Origin: Ophthalmolycus amberensis
Taxonomy: Eukaryota; Chordata; Actinopteri; Perciformes; Zoarcidae
DNA: 64,000 nt
Reading direction: 5' to 3'
Assembly: GCA_024529925.1 (NCBI GenBank)
Contig: JAFEUB010000787.1
Coordinates: forward strand, 1,181,501 to 1,245,500
Each line of letters begins with the position of its first letter. Within the stretch, counting starts at the first letter, position 1. Positions 32,401 through 44,473 of this stretch are shown here, piece after piece. The translations under genes were made by a program, and so were the position numbers. The notes beneath the pieces were generated by a model, which had not been told where the DNA came from, searched no databases, and saw only the letters and a program-made list of their open reading frames with translations.

Positions 32401-35400
32401 TGCAATGTCAGCAGTGCAAGCCGAGCACTAAATCATTTCATTCAACTAATCCAGATCCGACGTGAAACCGTGATTAGTTGAATAATCGCAGACGCTGTTA
32501 ACAAGTACAGCAGCTTCACTGTGACTCGGGGGGATATCTGGGATGTAAGCCTCGATATCAAAGCAGATCGGCTCAGTGTGTCCGCGAGAGGACGACGATG
32601 TCAGCCGTGTAAATGCAACGCATCCACTAAGTGCATATCCGCTTCAAACCATACAGACGTCCAAAGAAAGACAGAAAACAACTTCAAAAAGTCAGCCATA
32701 CCATTTCGACAGGAAGTGGTTGTCAGTTAAAAAGGAAGTGATGTGCACTTACCTCCGTCATACAAAACCTCACATCCTCTCTCTCTGATTTTCCTCTCCC
32801 CCCACTCTCTCTCTCTCCCTCTCTCTGCCCCTCTCGGCTATCTTTTGAGCGGCAGGCAACACATCGGCCACACCGTGCCCATGAGGCTGCTGCAGAACAC
32901 TACCACCTGCCTGACATGGGACAACAAAAGCCAGATTCACATGGGTACATTCAGCCGCCCTCAGCCACGCCGACAGACAACCTTCCACGGCTCGATTTAC
33001 ACGGGCACGAACGATGTGGACTTCATTCAGATGGGGAGCAAAGAAATACACTATCAGGGTTCTTCCTGTTCAGATAACTGTAGGGGGGGGGGGTAGCATT
33101 AGCACTTAGCTGCTCCTGTTGGGCCGCAATGCTTTCATAGAGCTGGCTAGTCACATGTTACAGTCTGTCCAGCTGTACTCTTATGCTTTTTCTGTTTATG
33201 CATCTGTGCAGCAACGATTAGATCAAGTATGGAGCTTCAGTATGAAGCTTTAATTTGCCCGTCATGTAGCAGTGGTTTTTAAATTTGCTTAAAAAAAAAA
33301 AAAAAAAAATGCAAATCATAATTTGCCTCGCGGACATTGGGACATGATAAAATAGCAACTAGCAAGCTCCACGTTGATTTGGCCTGGCGTATTTATTTTC
33401 CCTCAACCCTGAGATTTGATTTTTTTAAAGATTATGATCGGAGAAAATTGACAGACTCCCAATCCTGCAGTAAAACTAACCCGCAGATTACATATTTAAC
33501 TTCCACATCTTTTGTGCCTTTCTAAATCCAGACCTCAACAACAAAAAAGAAAAATGCTGGAAGATTGCGTATCAGATAACTCCAATCCAGTCCTCCAAAC
33601 AACTACTTCCTCGACTTGGATGAAAATGGGATGAGTTATATCACACTTGATGACATTTATTAAAAATAACCAGGGGGACACAAAGACAGAGTTATTGAAA
33701 TATTACAGGGATACTGCTTGGTTCCTAAAGGTATAGATAAATAAAAAGGTGTCATGGTGGGAGTCGGGGAGAGCAGCCCTGACAGATTGGCCGTGCCTGA
33801 ACCCTGACCCCAGAAGAACAGCTGACCACCCCGAGTAAACACTGAGGAAATGAGAAAGCTCATCAGACGAAACAACAAACACAACTTCCTCGTCTTTATG
33901 AAATCATAAGCTACTTGTGATTTGAAACACTGTATAATGGATCCAAGAGACTGACGGGTACTACATCGCGTCGGCGCGATGAGACTCGCGGGCCGCCCGG
34001 CTACTTACGATAGTGAACCCGAGGACGATCTGGCTTGCCTCTTGCTCTTCAGGGCTCGCAGTTCATCACCCTGCGTGAGGCCGTTTCTCTCCTCCTCCTC
34101 GTCGTACTGGAGGAACAAAGAGACGGCTATGAACAGACCAAGCGGCGTGTCCTTGTGTTTTCTGCTTACTCAAGTACTTTCAAAAAAAATCCTGCCGCAA
34201 AATTGATACACCTGAAAGAGAGGCGAGAGCGCCTTCTCAAAAACTCACCCGGTCCGTTTCTTCTTTGTTGGACGGATGGTTCTTGTTGCTCCTGTTGATG
34301 GTGATGTCATCCACTCCGGACAGGATCCTGGCGACGGCCACCTTGCCGTTCTCGCGTTCGTTTTGCACCTTCTCCCGGAAGACGTCTCCCTCTGCCCACA
34401 GACTGTTCTGCTTGCTGGTGTAGAAACAAAAAGGGCAAAATAAACACACTTTTCTTGCCAAACCACCGCCGCCATTGTTATTAAGATCCCCCGGGACATT
34501 CTCACGGGTTTGAAGAGGGCGCGGTCGCCTCCCTTGGGAAAATGTTCCGCACATATTTCCCTGCACCAATCAGAGTTGAGCAACATTTGAGTTGAAATGC
34601 GCTAACCGTTGTGGCATTGACCGTTTCTGCTGCCAGCACAGTCCATCAAGTCTTGATAAATAATACCACCGGATGTTATGCTCTGAACTTTAACTCTGGC
34701 TGTTGCTTATTTAGTCATGGATATTTAATATTAAGGACAAACGCATACAATTTTAAAATCAGTGAACACCCACTCTTCAACGAAGTTCTGCTGAGGCCCA
34801 ATGATGGACCCTGGTCTGCAGATCCGTATCCAGGCAATGGCCTCTGCAGCACTCAGGCAGTAATGTTTCATCATATAGCAGCCAATCAGAGTGCCAGTCC
34901 TCCCCAGACCAGCTGGAAGAAAACGAAAAAGTTTCACGGTGTTAGACTCGAAGCGTCTTGCACCAACTACAGATCGGACAGAATAGTTTGAACGACTACC
35001 GGGTGCCGTGAACGTGGGTTAGAGATCTGACCTTTGCAGTGGACGGCGATGGCTCCTTCTGCATTCTCGCAGATGTTGAGGAACTTCCTGACGATGGAGT
35101 CGTTCGGCGTACTCCCGTCCACGAAGAACAGATCGTGGTGCTCAAAGCCGGAATCTGTGAAGCGCCTGGCGTCGTACATCTTCTTGTTGAGTCTGATGAC
35201 GGTGGTGATGTTGTGATTCCTGAAGTACGGGATGTAAGCCTCGGGAGCGTGCAAAGGGTACCCTGAGGCCAGAGGGGAGCAAAAGGCCGTTAAAAACTAG
35301 ATCAGACACGGTTTATTAAAAAGCTACAGCTGAAGACTGAAGCTTCACTTACCATTCTCTATTTTGCTCTTTGGATGAGGCCCACTGAACGCTAGGAACT

Positions 35401-36377
35401 TTCCTGGAATGATCCAGTTCAAGTCTCCGTTCTCTGCTCTCTCGTAGTGCTCGTATTCTTCCACGTCAAAGTTGGAGAAGTCGAGCCAGCCGTACTGCAG
35501 AGCCTGGCAGACGGAGGAGAGGGAGTTCATTTCATCAGGGGCACGACACAGCAGGAAAGAGGAGTCAACAAATCCTAAAAGGACAAACCTTGTGAACCCC
35601 GCGAAGGCAATCTAGGATGTTCAGATTGTACATGCAGGATCCGAATGAAGCGTCTCTGAAACATAAAATAAACCGACCGTCTTTATCAGCACAGCGTAGT
35701 GGGGATCTTTATTTACCGCGACGTTCTTCTCTGGGAAGAAAACAATCTGGTGTCTCACATAGCCGTCCTTATAGGAAAGAGGAATACCAAGTTAAATATC
35801 TACGATAACAGTGAAATGTTACCTGAATGGGATATATGTTGAATTCCTCGACACCAGCAGACTGTGGGCCTCTTCTGGCATCATGTTTAGATGCATTACC
35901 TTTCAATACAAAGTGTACAGTCAGCAGGTGCCTCTCGCATTACACGCCGACATACTTTCACAAGCTACGTGCAACACGTGCGTTCGAGCGCCGCTTACCG
36001 CATACGAGCCGATTAGGTAGGCGGCGTTGGCTTGTTTCTTCTGGTCTCCACAGGTGTAAAATATGATCTTCTTCCTCGAGAGCGTAATGGACTGTGCAGA
36101 GACATTCAGAGCAACAGTGTGAACCGACATGTGATCATTTATTTTACTTTATTATTCATATAAAGACACAAGTTGACTTCACCCAGGGATGTTAGGGCTA
36201 TCAATTGACCTGTACTGCAGGTATAAATAGATATTGATTGACCTGCGTTTTGACTCCCATTCTGCAGGAAGGACAATTAGGAGCAGCGGTTTACTTTACC
36301 GTGAGCTTCTTTGTCAGCTTGCAGCAGAAGCGATAAAACATGGCCAGGTTAAGGGGACCGAAGTCCGCATAGAAGCT

Positions 36378-36417
<40 letters not shown>

Positions 36418-38311
36418 CGAGGAAGAGTGTGTCAGAGTGGCTATTTATGCAGCCAGCTACGGTCTCTGGGGAAGTTTCACGAGATAGAATCAGCTACCTC
36501 GGGCTGAAACGGTAAAATATGAGAGAGTAAAGACTATATTTGGAAGCATTTGATGCTAGACTGGGTCATTCATACCGGGAAAAAAAAGAATGCAAAGACT
36601 GGATGTCTTTTTTTGTACCACTGGCACAAAACCGAATAGGTCAGTCGCGTTCTCTCCTGACACCAAATAAACAAAAACAATGTTCTGAGGAAAAAGTTGC
36701 TTTTATTTGCCTTTATTTTTTTAATGCTATTGTGGATTTCCCCCCCCCCCCCAATAACAGTAAAAAAGTGCTATTTCCTTTTAATCTAAAGTAGATAAAA
36801 CACTTCGATCTTATAGTTTGTCAATACTGGAAAAACTAACCTGGGTTAGATGATTAACTTTCACAGTCAAAGCTACACTCACAGTACGGCACTGTCGGAC
36901 CATTTAAGTGTTGCACCCAGAGCAGTAGGTCAAAGGTCAGGGGGCTCAAAGCACAGAGACCCTGTTCAAAAAGTAAAGATGCGACGTGACTGAAAACTTA
37001 CTTCTCGTACGCCAGCTCCTCATCTATGCAGAAACAGTGTCGTTCGGCCGTGCTCTTGATCTTTTGCTTCAATATGGCGAAATACAGTTGATCTGGAGGA
37101 AGGAGAGGAAGGGAGGGGGGGCAACATAAAGAGACAGTTAACTTGCTTTTGTCGTGCATACAAACTTCTGTCGTCTCTCAATTTCGCCCATAACCAGCTC
37201 CTCTTTGTCTACAACTGACGCTGCTTCTCTAACGTATATTCTTGCAACTACTTACCCTTGGTAAACTCAACACATCTCGACGAAACATCGTCCGCGGTCA
37301 TCTTGCTCACGGTTCTGAACATGACTGTTTTGACGTTGATTTTCTTCACGAGCACTTGCGCATACTGAGTAAAACGTCCACTGATATTGCGCAAGACGTA
37401 TTTTAAAAGTATTATAAGGTGTTATGGTTTTTTTTTTAAATAGCGTTAAAAGTAAAATGTTTTGCACCTGATTTAACTCTCCAAGACAAGAAAGTTACCA
37501 GACGAAGAGGGAAGGAGAGTTTTGTGCAAGTGCGCACTCTGCTAAAAAATGACCTCCGCCCGACTCCTCCCCTACGGTGTTCCGCGGGACGCTATTGGCT
37601 ACTACTGATTCAGGACGCGACGTGATTGGACGAACGTCCCGTCAGTCGCGCCCGTTTCAGTTTAAAGTTATTCACATGAGACACATGATAGGCCCCGGGA
37701 ACCTTGCCCAAGCGGTTGCTAGGGCGATCCCTCGGCCAATCAAATGAGTGATTTACATAAGAACCGCCCTTCCCGAGATTTGAGCTGCGCAAGTCAACGA
37801 CCAGGAAAACGCCATGAAATACATTAAAATATATTAAAATCTGCGTTGGAAGACGCTGACAGTGGGCTGCTGACTATGACATTCAAGGCACGAATACACA
37901 ATTCCATCTCCATACACATTCTATTCAAAAAATGATGCAGACAAAGTCAAGCTGAGATTGTGTATTTTGTGCACATACTGCCAAAACGAGGCAACCCCGC
38001 TGCATTCACTATAAAAGGGACGTAGGGTGTCGCCATATTAGGTAAAAAGCTGGGGAAAAAAATCCCCAAAATTCTTTCACACACCCTGGTCATTTATAAC
38101 GCAAGGCCGTGCATGCGCAGCCTGCTACTTGCGTCCCCGCATAACCTGACAACTGAGCTTAAAGATCGCAGGGTTCATCCCGCAGACCCTGTGAAGCCCT
38201 ACCTGTTATCTCAGTGTAAATATTAGAGTTTGGCTCCGCCTCTGAGCTGCTGTGAGCTGCGCAGCGCTTTTTCCTCGACTCGGCTCTCATCCTCTCGCTC
38301 TTGCGCTTCAT
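29431..38311 (-). CDS. cdc14b: Dual-specificity protein phosphatase CDC14B
   Basis: Minus-strand exons are 38203-38311, 37002-37092, 36300-36375, 35999-36091, 35823-35899, 35589-35655, 35353-35503, 35032-35262, 34774-34912, 34249-34414, 34009-34106, 30233-30280, 29999-30124 and 29431-29755, giving 1797 nt (598 aa). The N-terminus MKRKSER is that of CDC14B. The first, substrate-binding phosphatase-like domain contains NFYADFGPLNLAM and RKKIIFYTCGDQKKQANAAY. The catalytic domain has the general-acid loop DGSTPND and the P-loop HCKAGLGRTG at residues 296-305, with Cys297 nucleophile and Arg303. RICRPGSIIGPQQ follows. The region past GLTQGDELRALKSKRQ is variable, ends with an RSLGNL block seen in CDC14A, and then has an unfamiliar tail. 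CDC14 enzymes remove phosphate from Ser-Pro/Thr-Pro CDK sites and act in mitotic exit, DNA repair and ciliogenesis. The last exon's final 55 residues are not conserved with what I know and might be bypassed by splicing. Intron 11 (30281-34008) holds only simple repeats. Confidence 0.93.
36378..36410. repeat. (GA)n microsatellite forming cdc14b exon 3 acceptor tract
   Basis: On the minus strand this is (TC)n ending 3 nt from the exon 3 acceptor, so it serves as the polypyrimidine tract. Confidence 0.8.
37256..37322 (-). CDS. cdc14b: Alternative first exon of cdc14b (CDC14A-like N-terminus)
   Basis: Located between exons 1 and 2, this minus-strand exon encodes MFRTVSKMTADDVSSRCVEF and then TK. 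It ends at a GTAAGT donor in phase 1, exactly like exon 1 (38203-38311). Joined to exon 2 it reads CVEFTK-DQLYFAI, which parallels the CDC14A start (CEFMKDRLYFA). Two in-frame ATGs exist (37322 and 37301). A CpG-rich block with three CCAAT-type boxes lies upstream, so it probably has its own promoter. Confidence 0.75.
37594..37740 (-). promoter_or_regulatory. cdc14b: CCAAT-containing promoter of cdc14b alternative exon
   Basis: ATTGG on the plus strand (CCAAT on the gene strand) occurs at 37594-37598 and 37625-37629, and CCAAT on the plus strand at 37736-37740. The surroundings are GC- and CpG-rich, 270-440 bp upstream of the alternative start. Confidence 0.5.
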
Positions 38312-39252
38312 GCTGTCTTCAGGTCTGCACGGTGGACATTCCCGAGCAGCTGCAACAGACCCCCGTCGCTTCGCAGTGCGGCAGCGTATCCGTGTTTTGG
38401 TGCCGTGTTAATATAGCATGGTCTGATGATCTGGAACTGCGTGTGTTTGCGAGTGTTGTGTGTCAACCGAGGTCTCGTCGTCTCCTCCGGTGGTGACGTC
38501 TGTGAGCAGGGGCAGGTTTCTCCTCTCTGAAATCCACTGCATGTTGACGTATCAGGATTAGGAGTCCAGCGCCCACCCTCCACTCGTCGATCTGCAGCCG
38601 CTGTAACGTGGGGAATGTAGTCCCAGTGTGTGCCATTTTTTTTTTGATTGATATGACTGCGCAATTGCCATGCATTTCAGAGTAGAGCATGACACAAGAA
38701 AAAAATGCAGCCAAGAAATAGTAATTCAACTTTAATTGCAATCTCATGAACACTGTGTAGAGGAAAGTGGTACAAATAAGACTGTGATAAGAACAATCAG
38801 TTATATCAGTGCACCAGTTGTTTTGAAGTGTGCATCCACGCAACCATCTCACTACAACATAAGACATAATAATATAGCTCTGATGAAAAAGATAGAAAAT
38901 ATGTTAAATAGTAGGCTAATGCATTCATATCCCTTTTACACACTCAACCATACATCACTCACCACAGGCATGATCAAGGGAAACAAGCTTTTTTTCACCA
39001 AATCTCTTTTCCAAAGCTTTCAAATTCATCAATGATGAATGTGAATGGAAGCTCTGAGGGAGATAAAGCTAAGGACACCTTGAGTTCAGGTCAGGAATGA
39101 ACTTTCACACTCTGTTTGTTTCAGACCTATCCAAGATTTTTGTTATAGAGAATGATGTTGCCTAAACTCTTTCTTGTGTGCACTATCTCCCTGCATGAGT
39201 GTGACGACGACAGCGACGTGGGACGAAGCAGGCTTTCAGGCAGTCCAGCTGG
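38312..39252. other. Interval between cdc14b and prxl2c
   Basis: Contains the cdc14b upstream region (CpG-rich to about 38.6 kb) and the prxl2c 3' UTR. A minus-strand ATTAAA (TTTAAT at 38731-38736) is a candidate prxl2c poly(A) signal. No further gene is visible. Confidence 0.45.
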
Positions 39253-40628
39253 CTACACATGGAGGATCTTCGGCTTATCGCTGAAGTCCAGAGTCTGTTG
39301 AACTCCGGCGAGCTGCAGGAGCCAGTCGATGGGCATGTGGTCCAGGCGGTTCATGTCGAAATGGGAGAAATTAACTTGGGGGCCTGCAGAGAGAGGAAAA
39401 GAGTGAGGGAGGAAAAGAGAAAGATACAAGGAAGCAGAGAGAGAGAGAGAGAGGAAAGATTACCTGGTCCTGCAATGATGGCTCCACCTTGTTGATGCAT
39501 GTCCCCCTGGAAGTCGAATGCAGGGCTAGTCATGGCCCTCCATATACTCTTCAGTTGTCCCATAAAGATACCAGACTTCACATGGGAGCTAGGATGGGCT
39601 ATGTAGATGAAACACACACACACATGGATACAATTCTTCACCGTTACAGAATATGCTGGGGTTACATGCCCTCATACTGTTGTTGCATACCCGAGTCGGT
39701 ATATGTCTCCTCTCGCTTCATCCCAAGCTTTTGATAAATGCACCTCTCCGGGTCCACGTATATTTCATGAGGATACCCCGTCAGCGAGCAGAATGGCTGC
39801 AGAGATTGAAAATCAGCATGATGTACAGGAACAAATGTGGCAGACTGAAATGATGCACAAGAATCATTTAATGAATTACCTCTATGTGACGATGAGCAGA
39901 CTGACCAATCACAACCAGTCGAATGTCAGCATCCTGCAAAGGCCGCACATTACATGTCGGGAGTTTCCAGAATCAATAACCCAAGATTTCATAATTACCC
40001 AAACTATCTTCCCTTAACAATTTGCAAGTTAAATGTGCAACTGACCGACGGGTCAGGACTCACCTCCAGTGCTTCTCCAGGTATTTTGCTCAAATCCTCC
40101 ACATATTCTTTACAGCTGTAGCACAAGAAGTTCTGCAGGGACGTAGAGTAATGGGTCAAAAGGGTTATAGAGAAACGAGATATTACTTTTTAAAAACTGT
40201 CATCCGGCACCTATATGTGTCAAACCCTCTGTGTTCACCTATGGACATGATCTCTTCATTGTCATCAATAGCAGGGGAAGCTGTTGGGGCATCTGTCCAG
40301 CAAGGCTGATGCTCACCTGTTGCCTACACTGTGATGCCTTTATGAGGCTCAATAACTCAAACCTCTCGAGATTTTTACTTGAGGCAGTCTAGCCTATGAG
40401 TCACCAGCAAGGTTAAGCCAAACAAAGTTTTATTTTTTCCCCTACCCGCACGAAAATTATGACCGATTTCCTGTCTTGATATACTTTCTTGAACGGAACA
40501 GGGACTCCATGCCGGTCGTAAATCAAACAATCTTCGACGTCTTCAAGACGATAATCGACAGATGGGGTCCCGATCTCCTGGTTTTCTTTAGCTACTTGTC
40601 GAGTTATTGGTGAAAGGGCTTCAGCCAT
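39253..40628 (-). CDS. prxl2c: Peroxiredoxin-like 2C (AhpC/TSA antioxidant domain, AAED1)
   Basis: Minus-strand exons are 40446-40628, 40064-40132, 39880-39933, 39691-39796, 39464-39598 and 39253-39383, giving 678 nt (225 aa). The thioredoxin-like fold is seen as VIIFVR (strand), then NFLCYSCKEYVEDL with Cys65 and Cys68 in a CxxC redox motif. IRLVVIGQSAHRHIEPFC, GYPHEIYVDPER and the C-terminal FDFQGDMHQQGGAIIAGPG follow, then a block around FDMNRLDHMPIDWLLQL. The length matches the human protein (226 aa). The motif is CYVC in human and CYSC here, so the cysteine spacing is kept. The precise substrate is unknown; the family is reported to influence glycolysis and oxidative stress responses. 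I chose the ATG at 40628 because upstream in-frame codons derive from a (GT)/(GA) microsatellite at about 40737-40790. Confidence 0.92.
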
Positions 40629-43457
40629 TTTTTCTTTCCCCCCCCCGAGGCTTCCCGAATTCGCATTGCTATTTTGGGAGTTGCCGTTCAGCCTTGAGGA
40701 GCTGGTGGTGGCTGCAAAGTTACACGCCCATAAACTGTGTGCGTGTGTGTGTGTGAGAGAGAGGGAGAGGGAGGAGAGAGAGAGAGAGAGGACTGAAAAT
40801 GTCATTTAAATTGAATAGCAAAGTAATGATTTTGAAAGGAATATTTAACAATAGTAATAGCCTAACAATTAATAATGCGACTGTTTGTTATTATATTCAC
40901 TTGAACTGACTTGCAGATTATTTCCTGAAATGTGTGCATGGCATGCTAAAACAAGCACTGTCTTAGTTGTGCAACTAGTTTGAGTATAGAAGCATTAAAG
41001 GGATAGTCCAGTGATTTAGTATTGTGCGTGTACATAAAGTTGCGGAACTCACAAGAGACAAATGAAGATATCCTGATTTTTATTCCCTAGTATGGGTCGA
41101 GCGCCCAAAACACTAGACTCTGCCTTTCCCAAAATGCAACTCATCATCAGCATCTTCCATTAGATCCCCTGCCTCCACACTCCACTTTGTAATGCAGAAA
41201 GTCCTAGAGGCCATTTAAGAAACTGTTGTAGATGATTGTAGAGCATTTCAAGTGTCGAATATTGTAAATATGTCTATTGGAATGTAGCCCCTATAAATAA
41301 TAATAATAATAATTATAAACATTATTTCACCATTTATGCGATTGGAGTTTGTTTTTTCTATTTATTTATCAATAGACGTAATATAGTGTGTGTGCATATG
41401 CATGTGTGCATGTAGTATTACATGTTTATATCATTATAATACTGGATTATTGCTAGTATCCATACATGTTTTTATTTACTTTTATATATATATATATAAA
41501 CTGTTAAAACACAGTAAACATCTTGAAAACAAGCATTAAAGTCTCAATCCAGCACCAAGATAACCCTGACCCTGGAAATATGCACCATGTACGGACATTA
41601 TAATATCATTTGATATAATAAAGGTATTAAAACCAGATATAAATACAGGGCCCCTAAAACAGATGAAAAAAGAGCAGCTTTATATTGCTACTTTCAGCTT
41701 CATTTCTCCTAACAAGGCCTTTTACAGCAGGCAGGTTCATCCAGCCACCGTGACGAATTATGAACTGGCCTCGTCGGCTTCCTTCCCGCTGCCCTCTCGG
41801 TGCGGAAGTGTTGTCCTCCAGAGCAGCAGCAGAGCTGCCACTGTTTGGGTAAACACTACGCTAGTTCAGTAGCAGGGTTTCTGGCCTCCGTGTCTCTCCT
41901 GCCGGGACTTGTCAGCACTCACCTTGGCCGTGCAGCATAGCAGTATTATGCGAGCACCGTCCGGCGTGAGGGAGCACCGTGTGAAGTGGTGAGAGATGTT
42001 TCATGTTGTGGCTACAGCTAACTTAGCATCTACTGATGGGGCGAGGTAGCCTGTCAGAAAGCAGAACCGGGCTAGCACCCGAACCGTGTCATTTTTCTTT
42101 AAACGAGGGCGTGAATACGTTGTTAAATTGGAGACAATATTAGACATAAACTCTTCGCGACTTCAGGCAAAAACACAAACACCGTCACAGCAATACTACT
42201 ATGTGTGTGTGTGTGTATGCTAAACAAATGACCACCTGTTCAATGTTTACATCTTTGCATTCGGCTGCGACGAGACGATGCATCGCTGCTGTTTCCTCGC
42301 TACACTCTACTATTGTAATAGACATCTGCTATTTAGCACGCAAACAGAAACGCGGGCAACGAAAGCAGGGTTTTAAACATGTGACAAGTAATGTATTCAC
42401 AGCACAAATGAGCTTAATACAGGTCAAATGGTTACGACGGCACGGCTGTAAAGCTTGCTGCTCTTTGCGTGCAGTTTTAGGCTTTGCACTCGAAATTATG
42501 TCACGATGATATCAAGCTAGGTTGTGGCTGTGCAGCCTCCTAATGTGTGCTACATCGCGGTACCAGTGTGAAGACAGCGTTGGCTGCCATCGGTCCTCTC
42601 TTAGCATCATATGCGTTACCAGCTGTTTAAGTTGATCTACCTTGATGGTTCGTGACACTTTCAGAAAGTGGCTCACATTGTCTCTATATAATGCTATACT
42701 CAAACGTGATTGATTGTGGAGGGATCTTTTTCTAGCATGAATCAGATGTCAGTGATGGGGGACGCTAGTCTCCGAAAATGCATTCTGAAATTTGTGAGCT
42801 GAGGATAATACCAGGAACATTTTGTCTCTGAAATAAAGGACAGTATAAAAAATCAAATGCAAAGAGAGAATTTGCTTAGTTTCAACTCGGCTAGCTATTT
42901 CTCCTGGATTTGCACATACAATATATATATTCATTTTGTATTCCAGGGAATATTGTTGGCAGAGGAACTTACATGTTGATGCAGGTCATCAACATGTATA
43001 TTTTTTATTGTATAGTAAATGATTGTGTGAATGTATATTTTTACGATTTGAGGCTGCTCTTTCTCTCTACCACACTACTGAGGGGTCGATTGAACCTAAA
43101 TGTTTTGGAGTGTTGAAAACTGTCAAGTGTTGGAAGTTAATTGAATGCTTATCAGATCTGGTTTACATATACTTTTCATAGATATTTACTGACTTATTTC
43201 ATAACTTTGGCTATGTTAGATTTTATGTCAGAAAGGTCTTGTATGGTTGCTTGTGTTAGCACATTAAATTATTTGAAATAAAAAGTAAGGTACTGAAAGA
43301 AGCCTTGTTTTGGTATTGCTACCCAAACTCAGGTATTGTGTTGACACTAATATGACACTAATAATGATATCCAGTCCCGCTCTGCTGTGATCCTGCAGGT
43401 CCTTAGATTATTCCTGAATAGTAGAATAACGAATGAATTGACTCCTGTTTGTTCCAG
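40629..43457. other. Divergent interval between prxl2c and fbxl17
   Basis: No coding exon is recognised. A moderately CpG-rich stretch at about 41.75-42.1 kb contains a possible donor (AAGTG then GTGAGA near 41987). Because the fbxl17 start codon sits 20 nt after a good acceptor (TTTGTTCCAG ending at 43457) in AT-rich DNA, the fbxl17 promoter and a non-coding first exon may lie in this CpG-rich stretch. This is inference. Confidence 0.4.
40997..41230. repeat. Teleost interspersed repeat fragment
   Basis: The phrases GGGATAGTCCAGTGATTTAG, GCGCCCAAAACACTAGACTC and CAGAAAGTCCTAGAGGCCAT match, from memory, a common fish interspersed repeat. Ends and class are not determined. Confidence 0.5.
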
Positions 43458-43477
43458 AGTTTCCTTGAATCATCTAT

Positions 43478-44422
43478 ATGGGCCATCTTCTCTCGAAAAA
43501 TGGTTACCGCCTGAAGAAAAGGACGCGCAAGTTGCATCACAGGAAGAAGAAGAAGAGGAACTGTTTCCTGCAGCTGCCTTGCATGCTCTGCTTCATTGTC
43601 CACAGCAACAGCAGCGGCCTCGACGACGACAGCGACCACTTGGAGGCCGGCGCCAACGGCAGCGCGTGCCGCCGCAACAGCATCACGGGAATCGGTCTCC
43701 CCGGCGTGGGTGGAGTTGGCATCGCAGCGGCCTCGAAGCTCGCCGAGCGGTACGCGACGCTCGCATCCCCCGTGGACTGCTCCAAGTACCTGTTGTCCCC
43801 GCGGGAGCTGGCTATCTGGGAGGGCCAAGGGAGGAGCCTTTTAGCAGCCGTTCCTGCCAAACTGATTCCACCGCCGGTGCTGTTCCGAACTGCTGGGGTG
43901 TCTGTGACCGTGCCCATACCTGTACCTGTACCTGTGCCTGGCTGCACCAGTGACTACACTGAGATGGTAGGTAGCTGCACCGACAGTACCGAATGCTGTA
44001 GCTCGCGAGGAGAGAGCATTAATTAAAATCTGTCCAGATGGCCTCAACAGCCACGATTTACCAGTGCTGCTGCTGCAGAAAATGTTCTATCTAGTAGCCA
44101 CAGGATTTAGACTGACGGAGCAGCCCAGCTGTTTATAATATCAGACAAAAAAGGGCGGATTAAAATCAGTGCAACGCTTCAACAAAAGTCCAAGTGTTTT
44201 AAAGGGAAACATTACACAGTGAGTTTGTTGTGCTCTCAAGATGTAACGACAGAGTCGCAGCAGTCACAAGTCAAACATCACACTCGAAGCAACCACTTTT
44301 TAAATGTTGTTTGTAAAGGGTCCCGTTTTGATTCAGTGTTTCATTATGTGGGCGGCGTGAGGTTCTTCAATGCTGCAATTGCATCGAAAGGCTGTACACT
44401 CAAATCTGCCTGAACCTGCCTG

Positions 44423-44473
<51 letters not shown>

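Noticed and set aside
32743..33096. Opposed open frames around 32.7-33.1 kb inside cdc14b intron 11
   Set aside because: CT-rich low-complexity start, no recognisable domain, no matching splice sites with cdc14b exons.
43387..43953. Long open frames in other frames and on the minus strand over fbxl17 exon 1
   Set aside because: Shadows of a GC-rich coding exon; only the MGHLLSK frame matches FBXL17 and splices in phase.
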